Positions 10,401 to 22,400 of a stretch of DNA of 64,000 nucleotides are shown here, one piece after another. Source of the DNA: Tragulus kanchil (taxonomy: Eukaryota; Chordata; Mammalia; Artiodactyla; Tragulidae); NCBI GenBank assembly GCA_022376925.1, contig JAIOJX010000005.1, positions 157,061,501-157,125,500 on the forward strand, given 5' to 3'. A model generated the notes under the pieces. The model was not told the origin of the DNA. It saw nothing but the letters and a program-made list of their open reading frames with translations, and made no database searches. The position numbers and the translations under genes are program-made. Position 1 is the first letter of the stretch, and each line of letters begins with the position of its first letter.

Positions 10401-13400
10401 TTTCCATGTGTGCCAAGGCTCTCTCCGTTTATTTTCTGGGCCCTTCACACTCCCCTACACGTGGTTCCGGTCCATATAATAAGGCTGATTCCAATTTTGA
10501 GGTTCTGACATCCTGTTATTAACACAAATCCTCCTCCTAAAGTTTAAGAGGATGTAACTATGGGTCATGTAAAGTTACATCAGACCAGAATGCTCAAATT
10601 GGGCACATGACTTGAATTTTGAGGGGGAACCCAGGGTTAACATGAAAACCTCTTTTGTTTCAAGCCTTGCTGGAAATTGTAAAGCGCACTGGTCCACTTA
10701 ACTGCCTTTGTAAGTAAAAGGAGCACAATAGATCTTTTGATTATCCAGGATCACAGAGGCCTCCGGGTCATTCATTCGAAACTGACCTTTCACCGTCTAG
10801 GACTACAGAAGTGGGAAGTGGAGAGGTTGGGGTTTTTTGAGAGGAAATAGAAGAGGTTCCTTCCTAAAGGCTCATTTTCTTATTTTTTGTTCCCACCAAA
10901 GTTGAGGGCAGCCAAAATAAAAAAATTCTCAGATCGATAGATCTGCTTTCGTTAACTACTCTGGTTAGAGTTTTAGCAGTTGAGGTGAATTTTTATTGTA
11001 TTGTTTTTTGAGTTTTACTAGAGCCCTTAGGATGTCTACAGATGGCACAATAATAGAGGCTTATTGAGGGTAGAGATTAGCAAGTGTTGAAAGGTTCTAG
11101 CAGAGTGGGGGGAGTCCTGTCGGAAGGGGTGCAAGTAAGGTGATGACTGTGGCTTCTAAGTATTTTCCTGGGGTTTTGCCCTATTTATAGTCTGACGTTT
11201 AAAAGAAACACAACCCTCAGGTTTGGGAGGCTATAAGCTTCACGCTAGGGCTCTCGGGAATCCTTTGTCTCCTGGGGTTGCGGTAAGGTCGTCCCAAACC
11301 CTGTCTTCTGCTGGGGCGCCCCATCCTTAGCCAGGTTTCCTTAGACTGCTCACAGAGATGACCCACTCCCGAGAGCTGACCTTGGATCCCGCTAGGCTTT
11401 TTACTTTCCTTGTCCTATTCCGAGATTTTCCATGTGTGCCAAGGCTCTCTCCGTTTATTTTCTGGGCCCTTCACACTCCCCTACACGTGGTTCCGGTCCA
11501 TATAATAAGGCTGATTCCAATTTTGAGGTTCTGACATCCTGTTATTAACACAAATCCTCCTCCTAAAGTTTAAGAGGATGTAACTATGGGTCATGTAAAG
11601 TTACATCAGACCAGAATGCTCAAATTGGGCACATGACTTGAATTTTGAGGGGGAACCCAGGGTTAACATGAAAACCTCTTTTGTTTCAAGCCTTGCTGGA
11701 AATTGTAAAGCGCACTGGTCCACTTAACTGCCTTTGTAAGTAAAAGGAGCACAATAGATCTTTTGATTATCCAGGATCACAGAGGCCTCCGGGTCATTCA
11801 TTCGAAACTGACCTTTCACCGTCTAGGACTACAGAAGTGGGAAGTGGAGAGGTTGGGGTTTTTTGAGAGGAAATAGAAGAGGTTCCTTCCTAAAGGCTCA
11901 TTTTCTTATTTTTTGTTCCCACCAAAGTTGAGGGCAGCCAAAATAAAAAAATTCTCAGATCGATAGATCTGCTTTCGTTAACTACTCTGGTTAGAGTTTT
12001 AGCAGTTGAGGTGAATTTTTATTGTATTGTTTTTTGAGTTTTACTAGAGCCCTTAGGATGTCTACAGATGGCACAATAATAGAGGCTTATTGAGGGTAGA
12101 GATTAGCAAGTGTTGAAAGGTTCTAGCAGAGTGGGGGGAGTCCTGTCGGAAGGGGTGCAAGTAAGGTGATGACTGTGGCTTCTAAGTATTTTCCTGGGGT
12201 TTTGCCCTATTTATAGTCTGACGTTTAAAAGAAACACAACCCTCAGGTTTGGGAGGCTGTGCTTGGCTGGCTCTGACCTCGGGCCAAAAGCTTTCATCTT
12301 GAACTTGGTTGTTTGCTGTTAGTTTGGCCTCAGCCTTTGAACTCTGTGTGTGTGGTGAGGCGGGGAAGGCCGGGGATGGGGAAGTATAAGACTTTGGGGA
12401 ACAGGGAGGCCAAGCAGTCTCCTGAGATGGGAACCCCAAGGGAGCCCCTGTACAAATTGAGATGCTCACACCAAGTGATGCCACGAGAAACGGAGTGGCC
12501 TGACCTGGGGTGACAGAGAGAGGCCAGGTGAGGCAGGCGACCGTCGGAAAGCATGGGACGTAGGCTCACCTTCTGACGTTCCTCCTGGGGCGTGGAGAAG
12601 AGGGAGGTGGGCCCCCTTGGAGATTTTGTGGAGGATCTCTCTGGACCCCTGGGACAAGTGGCGGGGCCCTGATCGCCTCGTTCTCCCCAAGGATGCGTTG
12701 ACAAGGATGAGTGGACGTGCTGCTATCAGCAGGGGTCCCTGTGCAAGTGCCACGAGGCTTATCAGTATGGGCCGTTGCTGTTGCTGAGAGTCGCTGTCCA
12801 AGCGTGTGCCTGATCGTTGGCCTTGGAACGCGTGCCATCACGTCACCTTCACAGGTTGCTTGTTAGATCAGTACTTGGCATCTAGTAAGGCTCACTGAGC
12901 GTTAGCTGTTGCTGCCTCTGCCACTGACCTCCTAAATACCCCTCCTACACAACGCCCCGTCCATGCACCCGTGGAGCGGGCAAAGAGTCAGAAGATCTCC
13001 CTAGAGTGGAAGAAAAGGCAACTGCCTTCTTTATTATTGCTACAGTAAAACTCCCAGAACAACGTATATGCTCTTCATTGAGTGCTCTTGGTAATGTTCC
13101 TTGTATTCACTTGATTGTGAAACAAATTTCCCAGATCTTTTCATTTGGCATATCTGAAACTATAGACCTGTTGAACAGCTCCCCTTTCCCCTATCTCCCC
13201 AGGGCCGGGTAACTACCATTTTACTTTCTGTTCCGGTGAGTTTGATTACTCTAGATAGCTTACAGGTGGAATTGTACGGTACTCGTCTTTTGCTGTAAAA
13301 TGGTGCCAACCACTCAGAAAATTAAAACTAAAACTACTTTGCGTATGGTGTTAGTCACTCAGTCGTGTCCGATTCTTTGTGATTCCATGGACCATAGCCT

Positions 13401-16400
13401 GCCAGGCTCCTCTGTCCATGAAATTCTCCAAGCAAGAATACTGGAGTGGGTTGCCATGCCCTTCTCCAGGGGATTTCCCGACCCAGGGATCAAACTGAGA
13501 GATCAAACCCTGGTCTCCGGCTTTGCGGGCTGATGCTTGTACCGTCTGAGCCACCAGAGAAGCCCGTTAGGGTCCAGTCGTTCCACTTCTGGGTGAACAA
13601 CCTTTTATTTATTTTTCTGGATTTTGGACTATTAGTCTTTATAGAAGTTTCAATATTGCTCCTGTTTTGTGATTTTGGGGGAGGCTAGGAGGCATGTGGG
13701 ATATTAGCTCCCCAACTAGGGATCGAACCCGCACTCCCTGTATTAGAAGGCAAAGTCTTAACGACTGGACCACCAGGGAAGTCCCTCCACCACCTTTGCA
13801 AAAAGCTAGAGCTGGGAGGATGGGGAATCCTTCTTCCCTGCACCCATCTCGGGGAGGTATGAAGCTGCCTGATGGTTCTGGTCTGCAGCCACAGAGCTGA
13901 AAGGTGAGGGGTCAGATGATGAGGCTCTCTGGGTTTAGCCAAGGAATTTGAACTCATCAAATTTTTGCAATTTTCCAGTAAGGGAGTAAACAGCCTTTCA
14001 GAAAGTTTCCTCTTCCTTCACAGTGGTTTGCAACTTAAAAAGAAGTGATGCATTCTATTCTAAACAAACTTCTGTGGTCTGATCCTTTTACCCCATGGGC
14101 CTTCTGATAAGGATGCCTCCTTCCTTTCTCCTTCGGATGTTGTGGAGTGTGGTTTTTTCCCGCCAGAGCCCACAGAGCTCACAGCCCCATAAAAGAGCCC
14201 ACCCACACTCCCCTTACACCCAGCGTGCAGTTAGGCAACCTCTCTCTTCCTTCCTTGGAGGCCCAGGTCTGGGTCCCCTCCATTGATGACCTTCCCAGAT
14301 GTTACCTTAATTGCCTCTTTAGGACATCGAGGGGGTGATGTGCTCCAGCTCTGTGCCGCTGCCTGAGGGAGGCGTTGTGACTTTTTGTGAGCAATTCATC
14401 TGACCCGCCCCAAACCTCAGAGACCTGAGGATCACAGTGAGTTTGGGATCACAGTGGGGACCCCGCGTGCCAGTCGCGTCCGTATGCACCGAAGCCTCGG
14501 AAACCAGATTGGGAGCTCAGTCTAGCTGGGGAGAGAATCAAGGCCGTGGTGGTGAAATGAGGGGAAATTCAGTCCTGGTACCGAGTGATGGGTTGCAGAT
14601 GGTGAGGCTGGAGAGATGGATGAGGGTCAGAGGGCCTCAGAGGATTCGGTTCCTGTTTCCTGAGGCCTGTAGAACCCTGTGGCCTGTGGGAGATTAGGCT
14701 CTGAACACAATGGAGGCCTTGCCCTCAGAGAGCCCCTAGACTAGGGAAAGAGGTAAAGCGCTTGTTACCTGAGTGATGTTTATAGGTGCACCTGGAGCTT
14801 CCTGGCATGTACCACTGAGAGATGACGTTCTGCTCTCTAATTTAAAGAAAGGGCAGGGGGTTTGAGGCAGACAGCACGGATGAGTGGTGTGGCTGCAGCC
14901 CTCATGAGCTCTCTGTGGAAGCACTCCTGGATGTCAGGCTGGTTCTTTTTTTTTTTTTTTTTTTCAGGCTGGTTCTTTAAAAAAATTTTTTTTGCCTGTA
15001 AGTCATCGTTTACTTTCCATCCATCTTTATTCTTTTGGCACATGTGGGCCTCCCAATGCAATGATCTCTCTCATTGCAGAGCACCGGCTCTGGGCGCACG
15101 CGCTCCAGAGTGCTGGCTCGTAATTGGACACACCAGCTCGGCCATTCTGCAGCATGTGGGATCTTCCCGGGCCAGGGATCAAACTGGTGCCCCTTGCACT
15201 GCAAGGCAGACTCATTACCCACTGGACCACCAGGGAAGCCCAGCCAGGCAGGTTCTTGCATACATGTGTGCATGCTCAGTCACTTCAGTCGTATTCACCT
15301 CCGTGCGACCTTATGGACAGTGGCCCACCAGGCTCCTCTGTCCGTGGGATTCTGCAGGCAGGAATACTGGAGTGGGTTGCTGTGCCCTTCTCCAGGGGAT
15401 CTTCCCAACCCAGGGGATTGAATCCGCGTGTCCTGCAGCTCCTGCATTGGCAGGTAGGTCCTTTACCACCAGCGCCACCTGGGAAACCCAGACTGGTTCT
15501 TTCCTGTATCTCACTGAACCTGACCTGTGTTGGGTGTTAACTGCTCTGCTGAGGGCTGCATGGCTAGCCAGAGGCTGAGCGTCCCCGTTGCCTTGCTGAC
15601 GTCAGAGCCTCGGGCCTGGATGGAGGTTGAGTCAGGAAGGAGCAGGGATGGGAGTGGGCAGGAGTCGGGAGCCGGGGGCCGCGTGATTCCACCTAACGGT
15701 TACGGAGCACTTGCTTCACCACCGGCAGTGGGACCTGCGCATGTGCATCATCTCCGAATCCTCATGGTAACTCTGCTGCAGCCCCACCTTAGGGCAGGAG
15801 CAGCTGAGAGGCTCCTACAAGTGCAATCGTCTACCGGAGGCTGTACAGCTAGAAAGTGAAAGAGTGGAGGTGAACCCAGAGCCCACCCTCTGAACCGAAC
15901 AGAAACAAGGGGCAAAGGCCTGGAGGTGGGAAAGCGCAGGGCCTGTGTGGGGTCTGCAGAGCCCTCGGGTTCTCTGCGATTGACTGATTACTCAGCCATG
16001 TGACCTCGAGCAGTCTCCGAATCTGAGAAATGGGACAGTAGTCTAGCCTTGCCCTCTTGCCTGCAGAATCCACGCAGGCAGCCAGTACGCCCCTGGTGAA
16101 TTGCTCTGTGTTACTTGCTGCTCCTGTTATCAAAAGCTCGGCCTCTCTGTACACCGGTCCTGAATCAAATCCTGGGGACAGAGTTTTGGGTGAAGTGGAA
16201 AAGAACGGCATTATTGCTTTGCCAGGCAAAGGGGTCCACACAGTTTCTACCTCGAAAATATAGGTGTTTCCCCTCAAAGAACTGGATGAAGATTTTTATA
16301 ATAGTGAGTTGAAGGTGGGGTCTCTGACAAGATTAGGGTGTGAGCAGGTCTCCTAATCTGGATGAGCTTCTCTGGTCCCTTTAATCTGGCCTCAGGCAGT

Positions 16401-19400
16401 TTCTTGGCTGCCACTCCCTTGATTAGCAGCTGTTCAGATCTGCCCTTTGGAACTCAAGGAAGGCCATGGAGGCTGGGGTTGCCTACAAGAAATGGGGCAC
16501 AGAACGGCCTCTGTGCCCTGGAGCCCCACAGGACCCCACTCGGTTTCACTCTAGCACACCGTTCCTTGGTTGGGGTGAAGTTCCTGATGCCCACTTCAGG
16601 CCCCACCACGTACAGAGCTCCCAACCTGGAGATGGAGACACGGATGATAAAACCCACCAAACTCCTGGTAGGGTCACCCATCATTTTCCATTTCCTGCGG
16701 GCTCACCCACCCCGCTCCCGTCAACGTCAGCACCGGAAACAGGGAAGCTGTATCTCCTCTTTCTTTCCGCCCTGCCTCTGCTCTGGAGAAAGGGGACCAG
16801 TCCTGGCTTATCCCTGGGTTACGCCTCTTCCCTTCCTGGGAGGATTCCTGGGTCCAGATGACCTCACAGGTGGCGTCCCTGGAGAGTGGTCGCACGGGAT
16901 GTCAGGTCAGAGTTGTGCCTGCCTTGAGGGCAGACACCACCCACTCCCATGGGCCCTTGATAGCCAGGTCCCTTTGATTGACTTGAAAGTGTTCATTCTG
17001 TTTTTCCCCTCCTCTGTCTAAATATTTGGGTTTCCTGCTGAAATATTTAGGCAGGATTGTATACTTTGGGCTGTTGTCACCTCCCATGGCGCACTGTAAT
17101 CTGGCTGCCCTGCCTAGCGGGCCCCTCCCGCTGGGGAGAGGCTTACCCCCAAACTCTGAGAGAAGCCGTGGCGGGGAGGTGTCCTGGAAGACAGGGCCAG
17201 CTTGGCTGTTCTTGGAGCCTGGTAGCTGGCCCTGTGGGTTGCCTGGAGCCTGGTAGGCCCCCAGCAGCTGGGGAGGATGCAGGGGCGCCTCTTCTTTTGT
17301 GTGTGTGACCAGTGCTTGCGGCCACAGCTGGGACTGGGAAACCCTTGTCTGAACCACAGTGAAGGGAATAGCTGATCCTAACCCAGGTTCGGATGCTCCC
17401 TGCCCTACTGGTTTGTGCTGTGTGATCCTGGTCAGATTTCACTTCTCTGAACGCTGTTTCCTTGGAGGCAGTTCGTCCATTCGTGAAAGAAAGCTTGGAG
17501 GCTGGTTAAATTAGGCCCAGCTAGGCTGCAGGAGCCCTGTATGGGCAGGTCTTCGTCTCCCCACCTAGCTGAGGGAGTGATTTGCTCAGAATCTGTTAGG
17601 CCCCTGGGTGTCCAGCGGTGTCCCTGTGTCCCTGGCTCTGGTGCTGGTGGGTGGAGAGCTGTATGGGCCTTTGCATTGGAAGTCTAATCACAAGGGGTCC
17701 AGCCTCCTGCAAGGTCAGGGTGGTTACCTGGGTAAATGGAACCAGGACAGGCTGTGGCCCCAGAGAGCAAGAGGGAGGCGGCCTTAACAAAATGTTTTCC
17801 TTCCAGCTGCATGAGGTGGGACCATTTTGAGCCTGGTGGTCAAGATTGGGCTTGCTAGTCACACTGCCTTCACTGGACCCTGAGCCTCTAGCTTCATCAG
17901 GAAGTAGAAGCGCTTTTTCCCATCTCGCTGGGCATGGAGACCACCCAAGGGCACGGGCAGAAAGTGCACTCGGCAGCTGTCTGTTATCTTTTCCCATTGA
18001 GGACTTTGCAGAACAAACAGCTCTGCCTCTCTGTGTCTGTTTATCTCCAGGAGTCCCCTCGCTCCTCACCCCAGGGATTAGCAAGACCCATTGGCTGAGG
18101 AGGCCTGGCAGGCCTGGCCGCCCCGTGGGAGGTGCTTTCTGCTTTCAAGGAACTTGAGACAGAGCAGAGACCCGCTCCTTGCTCTCTACAGATGTTTACC
18201 CAGCGCGTGCCGTGGGCCCAGGCCTGGCAGGAGCCTGCTGCAAAGAGGATAAGCAGGTCCTCCCTGCCTGTCGGGGAAGGTCCCCAGACCGTGTACCATG
18301 GAAGCCGTGAGGGCACGCGGACCTGCAGCGGGGTGGGGAAGGAGCAAGGAGGAAGGCAGGGTTGTTTGTGGGGAGAAGGGCACGTTCCTAGCCCTTTGGC
18401 ATGACTGCAGCCTGCCTTGGACCTTTTCTCTCTCACTGCCCACCCCTCAGGGCCAAGCTGACGGGGATGTCAGCCCCAGGGGATGGAGCAAGGGTATTGT
18501 TCCCAGCATCTGGGTGACCTCTAGGAAGTGTGTAGCTACCCAGGCCTCACACCCTCCCCAGATCCCCATCCTTGGCTTTACCATGGGCCTCCGCACAGCC
18601 ACTCATCTGAGATGCCTTCCTGTGGCCTCTGTGAGGTCTGGCAGTGAAGTGTCATCCCATTTGCTAGATGGGAAAACCGAGGCCTAGTGAGATGCTCTAG
18701 AACCCAGCTCAGGTTAAACCAGGTCTGCTTGCCCAGGGTCCAGAGCCTTTCCTCACCATGCTGTTTGTTATTCCCACTCCATCCCCATTTGAACAGCCTT
18801 TATTATTTTTAAACTATTTTTTTAAGGTTTTATTTATTTTGGGAATGTGGTGCGTCTTTGGTGCAGGCAAGCTTCCTCTCGTTGCAGTAAGTGGGGCTAC
18901 TCTTCGTTGCGGTGCGTGGGTTTCCCGCTGCAGCGGCTTCTCCCTGTGGAGTACAGGTTCTAGACGCAAGGCTTCAGTAGTTGCAGCGTGTGAGCTGAGT
19001 AGTTGTGGCTCCAGAGCACTGGCTCAGTAGTGGTGGCCCATGTGCTTAGTTGCTCCACGGCCTGTAGGATCTTCCCCGACCAGGGATCAAACCAGTGTTC
19101 CTTGCATGGCAAGGTGGATTCTTTAACCCGTGGACCACCAGGAAGCCCTCAACAGCCTTTTAAATCAAAGTCTTAATGTGTTTTGGCTTGCAGAAACTTT
19201 ATTTCACTTACACTTGCTTATCTCCTCACCTGCCCCATCACACCCTTTCCTGGGGCGCCAGCTTCCCCACCCACTGGTGAGTTTTTCTGGAGCAAGAGGC
19301 AATAAGAGGCCGAGGTGGAAATTGTGGTCAACCATAGGCTCACCATGTGCGGTTTGAGGGAGATGTTTACCCAGGGGTGCCGTGGGCCCAGGCCTGGCAG

Positions 19401-22400
19401 GAGCCTGCTGCAAAGAGGATAAGCATTTAGGAGCCGTACAGGCAGGGGTAGGGGGGGGGGGGGTTTGTGGGGAGAAGGGCACGTTCCTAGCCCTTTGGCA
19501 TGACTGCAGCCTGCCTTGGACCTTTTCTCTCTCACTGCCCACCCCTCAGGGCCAAGCTGACGGGGATGTCAGCCCCAGGGGATGGAGCAAGGGTATTGTT
19601 CCCAGCATCTGGGTGACCTCTAGGAAGTGTGTAGCTACCCAGGCCTCACACCCTCCCCAGATCCCCATCCTTGGCTTTACCATGGGCCTCCGCACAGCCA
19701 CTCATCTGAGATGCCTTCCTGTGGCCTCTGTGAGGTCTGGCAGTGAAGTGTCATCCCATTTGCTAGATGGGAAAACCGAGGCCTAGTGAGATGCTCTAGA
19801 ACCCAGCTCAGGTTAAACCAGGTCTGCTTGCCCAGGGTCCAGAGCCTTTCCTCACCATGCTGTTTGTTATTCCCACTCCATCCCCATTTGAACAGCCTTT
19901 ATTATTTTTAAACTATTTTTAAGGTTTTATTTATTTTGGGAATGTGGTGCGTCTTTGGTGCAGGCAAGCTTCCTCTCGTTGCAGTAAGTGGGGCTACTCT
20001 TCGTTGCGGTGCGTGGGTTTCCCGCTGCAGCGGCTTCTCCCTGTGGAGTACAGGTTCTAGACGCAAGGCTTCAGTAGTTGCAGCGTGTGAGCTGAGTAGT
20101 TGTGGCTCCAGAGCACTGGCTCAGTAGTGGTGGCCCATGTGCTTAGTTGCTCCACGGCCTGTAGGATCTTCCCCGACCAGGGATCAAACCAGTGTTCCTT
20201 GCATGGCAAGGTGGATTCTTTAACCCGTGGACCACCAGGAAGCCCTCAACAGCCTTTTAAATCAAAGTCTTAATGTGTTTTGGCTTGCAGAAACTTTATT
20301 TCACTTACACTTGCTTATCTCCTCACCTGCCCCATCACACCCTTTCCTGGGGCGCCAGCTTCCCCACCCACTGGTGAGTTTTTCTGGAGCAAGAGGCAAT
20401 AAGAGGCCGAGGTGGAAATTGTGGTCAACCATAGGCTCACCATGTGCGGTTTGAGGGGCCATTCAGAGCCTGGGGCAGACATGACCTGTTGCCTCCCTCA
20501 GGTGTTTCCCCTTCCCAGGATCCTGCTCCCCCCAAGTACTTGAGCCCAAGTATATGTTGGCTGATTTCTTGGAGGCTGGTAGTCGGGGCAGGGAGAAGGA
20601 GAATCAGCCTCCTGGCAGCAGGCCATAAAATGTAAGACTGGAGGGAGTTTAGTGATTATCTAACTAGCCTCCTTTTACAATCCTCTAGCCAAGGCCCTGG
20701 GAGATTATGTAACTTTTCCAAGGTTACTGTGTTCTGTGGGGCATAGAAAGTACAATAAAGGAGGAGGCATTGCTAAGTGGGGCAGTTACGGAAGGCTTCC
20801 TGGAAGCCGTGGCCTCAGAAAGTGGGAGGTGGTCATGGCCGAAGCAGTCAGGGATCCTGATAGAGCTGGATCAAGACCTCCAACTCAGAAAACCCGCCAT
20901 GGCTCCTCCCCAAGACTCTGACCAACTACACGGGGAGCAGAGTCCAAATCACTCAGGGCGCTTCAAGGACCTTGGCTCTGAGTCTGAGTCTGTTTAGTTT
21001 TTGCCAAGAGCCAGGGCCCTTGCCCCAGCCCAAGTGATATGGACTCTGCTCTCCATGTGGTCTGGCCTCTGTCTGGATCCCTACCCTTGATCCCAGCTGC
21101 AGACTGGAGGCCTTGCCCCAAAGGCGAGGAGACTTCCTGCATGCTCATAGTGTGTCTCAACTTTTACCTGGAACTCAGGTCTGTGTCCACTGATAATGTA
21201 AGTCACCTTGCAGGTGGTGGCAGAGGGAGGCGTTCCAGCTGTCACACTGCAGCTGGGACCACAGCTGGTGCCCGGCGAAGGAAGGGCGGGTCCCGCAATG
21301 CAGGGACTCCCAACAGTAGGACCATAGGCACCTTAGACATTCACTTGCCTATAAGGGAAGTAAGGCAGAGGATTAAATAAGTTATTCCAGGTCACACAGC
21401 TGGTTAGTGGCCTGAACCCAGGCCTTCTGGGTCCAGAGCCCTGCAGAGTCGCCCCGATTAGACTCCAGTTCAGTTCAGTTGCTCAGTCGTGTCTGACTCT
21501 TTGCAGCCCTATGGACAGCAGCACGCCAGGCTTCCCTGCCCTTCACCATCTCCTGGAGCTTGCTCCAACTCATGTCCATTGGCTCAGTGATGCGATCCAA
21601 TCATCTCATCCTCCGTCGATCCCTTCTCCTTCTGCCTTCTATTTTTCCCAACATAAGGGTCGTTTCCAGTGAGTCATCACTTCACATCAGGTGGCCAAAG
21701 TATTGGAGCCAAAGTATTGGGTTAGACTCCATGGTGTCCTGAATGAGGGCTTGTTTCCCAAGCTGTGCTGGGCCACCGGCCCCTCCTTGAGCCTGGGTCT
21801 TCTCCTTGGACCCTATTGGATCCGTCCCCTCTGGCAGCTCGCCACGCATGCTCACTGGCTTTTTCCTGAGTACCACTCTTTCAGCCTTTGTGGGTTCTGA
21901 CATGACTGTTTCCTGACCTGGTTTAGGTTTGTTCACCATGTTCAGTGCAAAAAGCTATAAGACAGGAGAAACCTGGGTTAAGTAAGTAGGTGCCACAGCT
22001 CAGAGAGGGGACTGTCAGTTCCATCGCCACCCTCCAGCCTGTTCCCTGGCATCCTTACGAACCTGTCAGGCTCTGACCCTTTACTGCAGGATGAGGGGTC
22101 AGGGGACCCAGAGAGAGAGCTCTCGAGAAAGAATCAAAGACCTGGAAGTGGGGGAGGTGCAGCTTGCCTCTTGGCTGTGAGGTTTCTGTCTGAGAGTGTA
22201 ACTTACCTACCACCTTCCCGCCAGCTAACAGTGCATTTGTGACACGTCCCCCACTTGGGAACTGTGGCCTGCCACTGGGGAGGGGACAGCATTCACCTTG
22301 CCTTTCCCCTGGGGTGTAAGCGCCATTCAGATCTGCCTGCACAACTGGGGACAGACTGGCTATTTGGCAGCGTGTGGAGGACCCCAAGGTGGGCCCTTCG

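Larger units (their letters stand above)
18364..20457. repeat. Duplication 4: 18364-19360 and 19463-20457, noisy spacer
   Basis: Period 1097-1099 bp. The 102-bp spacer (19361-19462) is a degraded repeat of 18189-18363. Its first 65 bases match 18190-18255 closely, and the rest is a shortened, G-run-filled version of 18256-18363. So the true duplicated stretch starts near 18190, with a corrupted left edge in copy two. The unit contains an antisense SINE. Confidence 0.95.

Noticed and set aside
10258..11224. Possible endogenous retroviral LTR in the AT-richer unit of duplication 3
   Set aside because: I could not identify TG...CA ends with flanking target repeats, a primer-binding site or viral coding. 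The repeat is explained by the same ~1.1-kb duplication pattern.
14862..15578. 238-codon open frame
   Set aside because: It runs through two antisense SINEs; the peptide is translated SINE sequence.
16362..17021. 219-codon open frame in intron 1
   Set aside because: No family resemblance; low-complexity composition typical of intronic GC-rich DNA.
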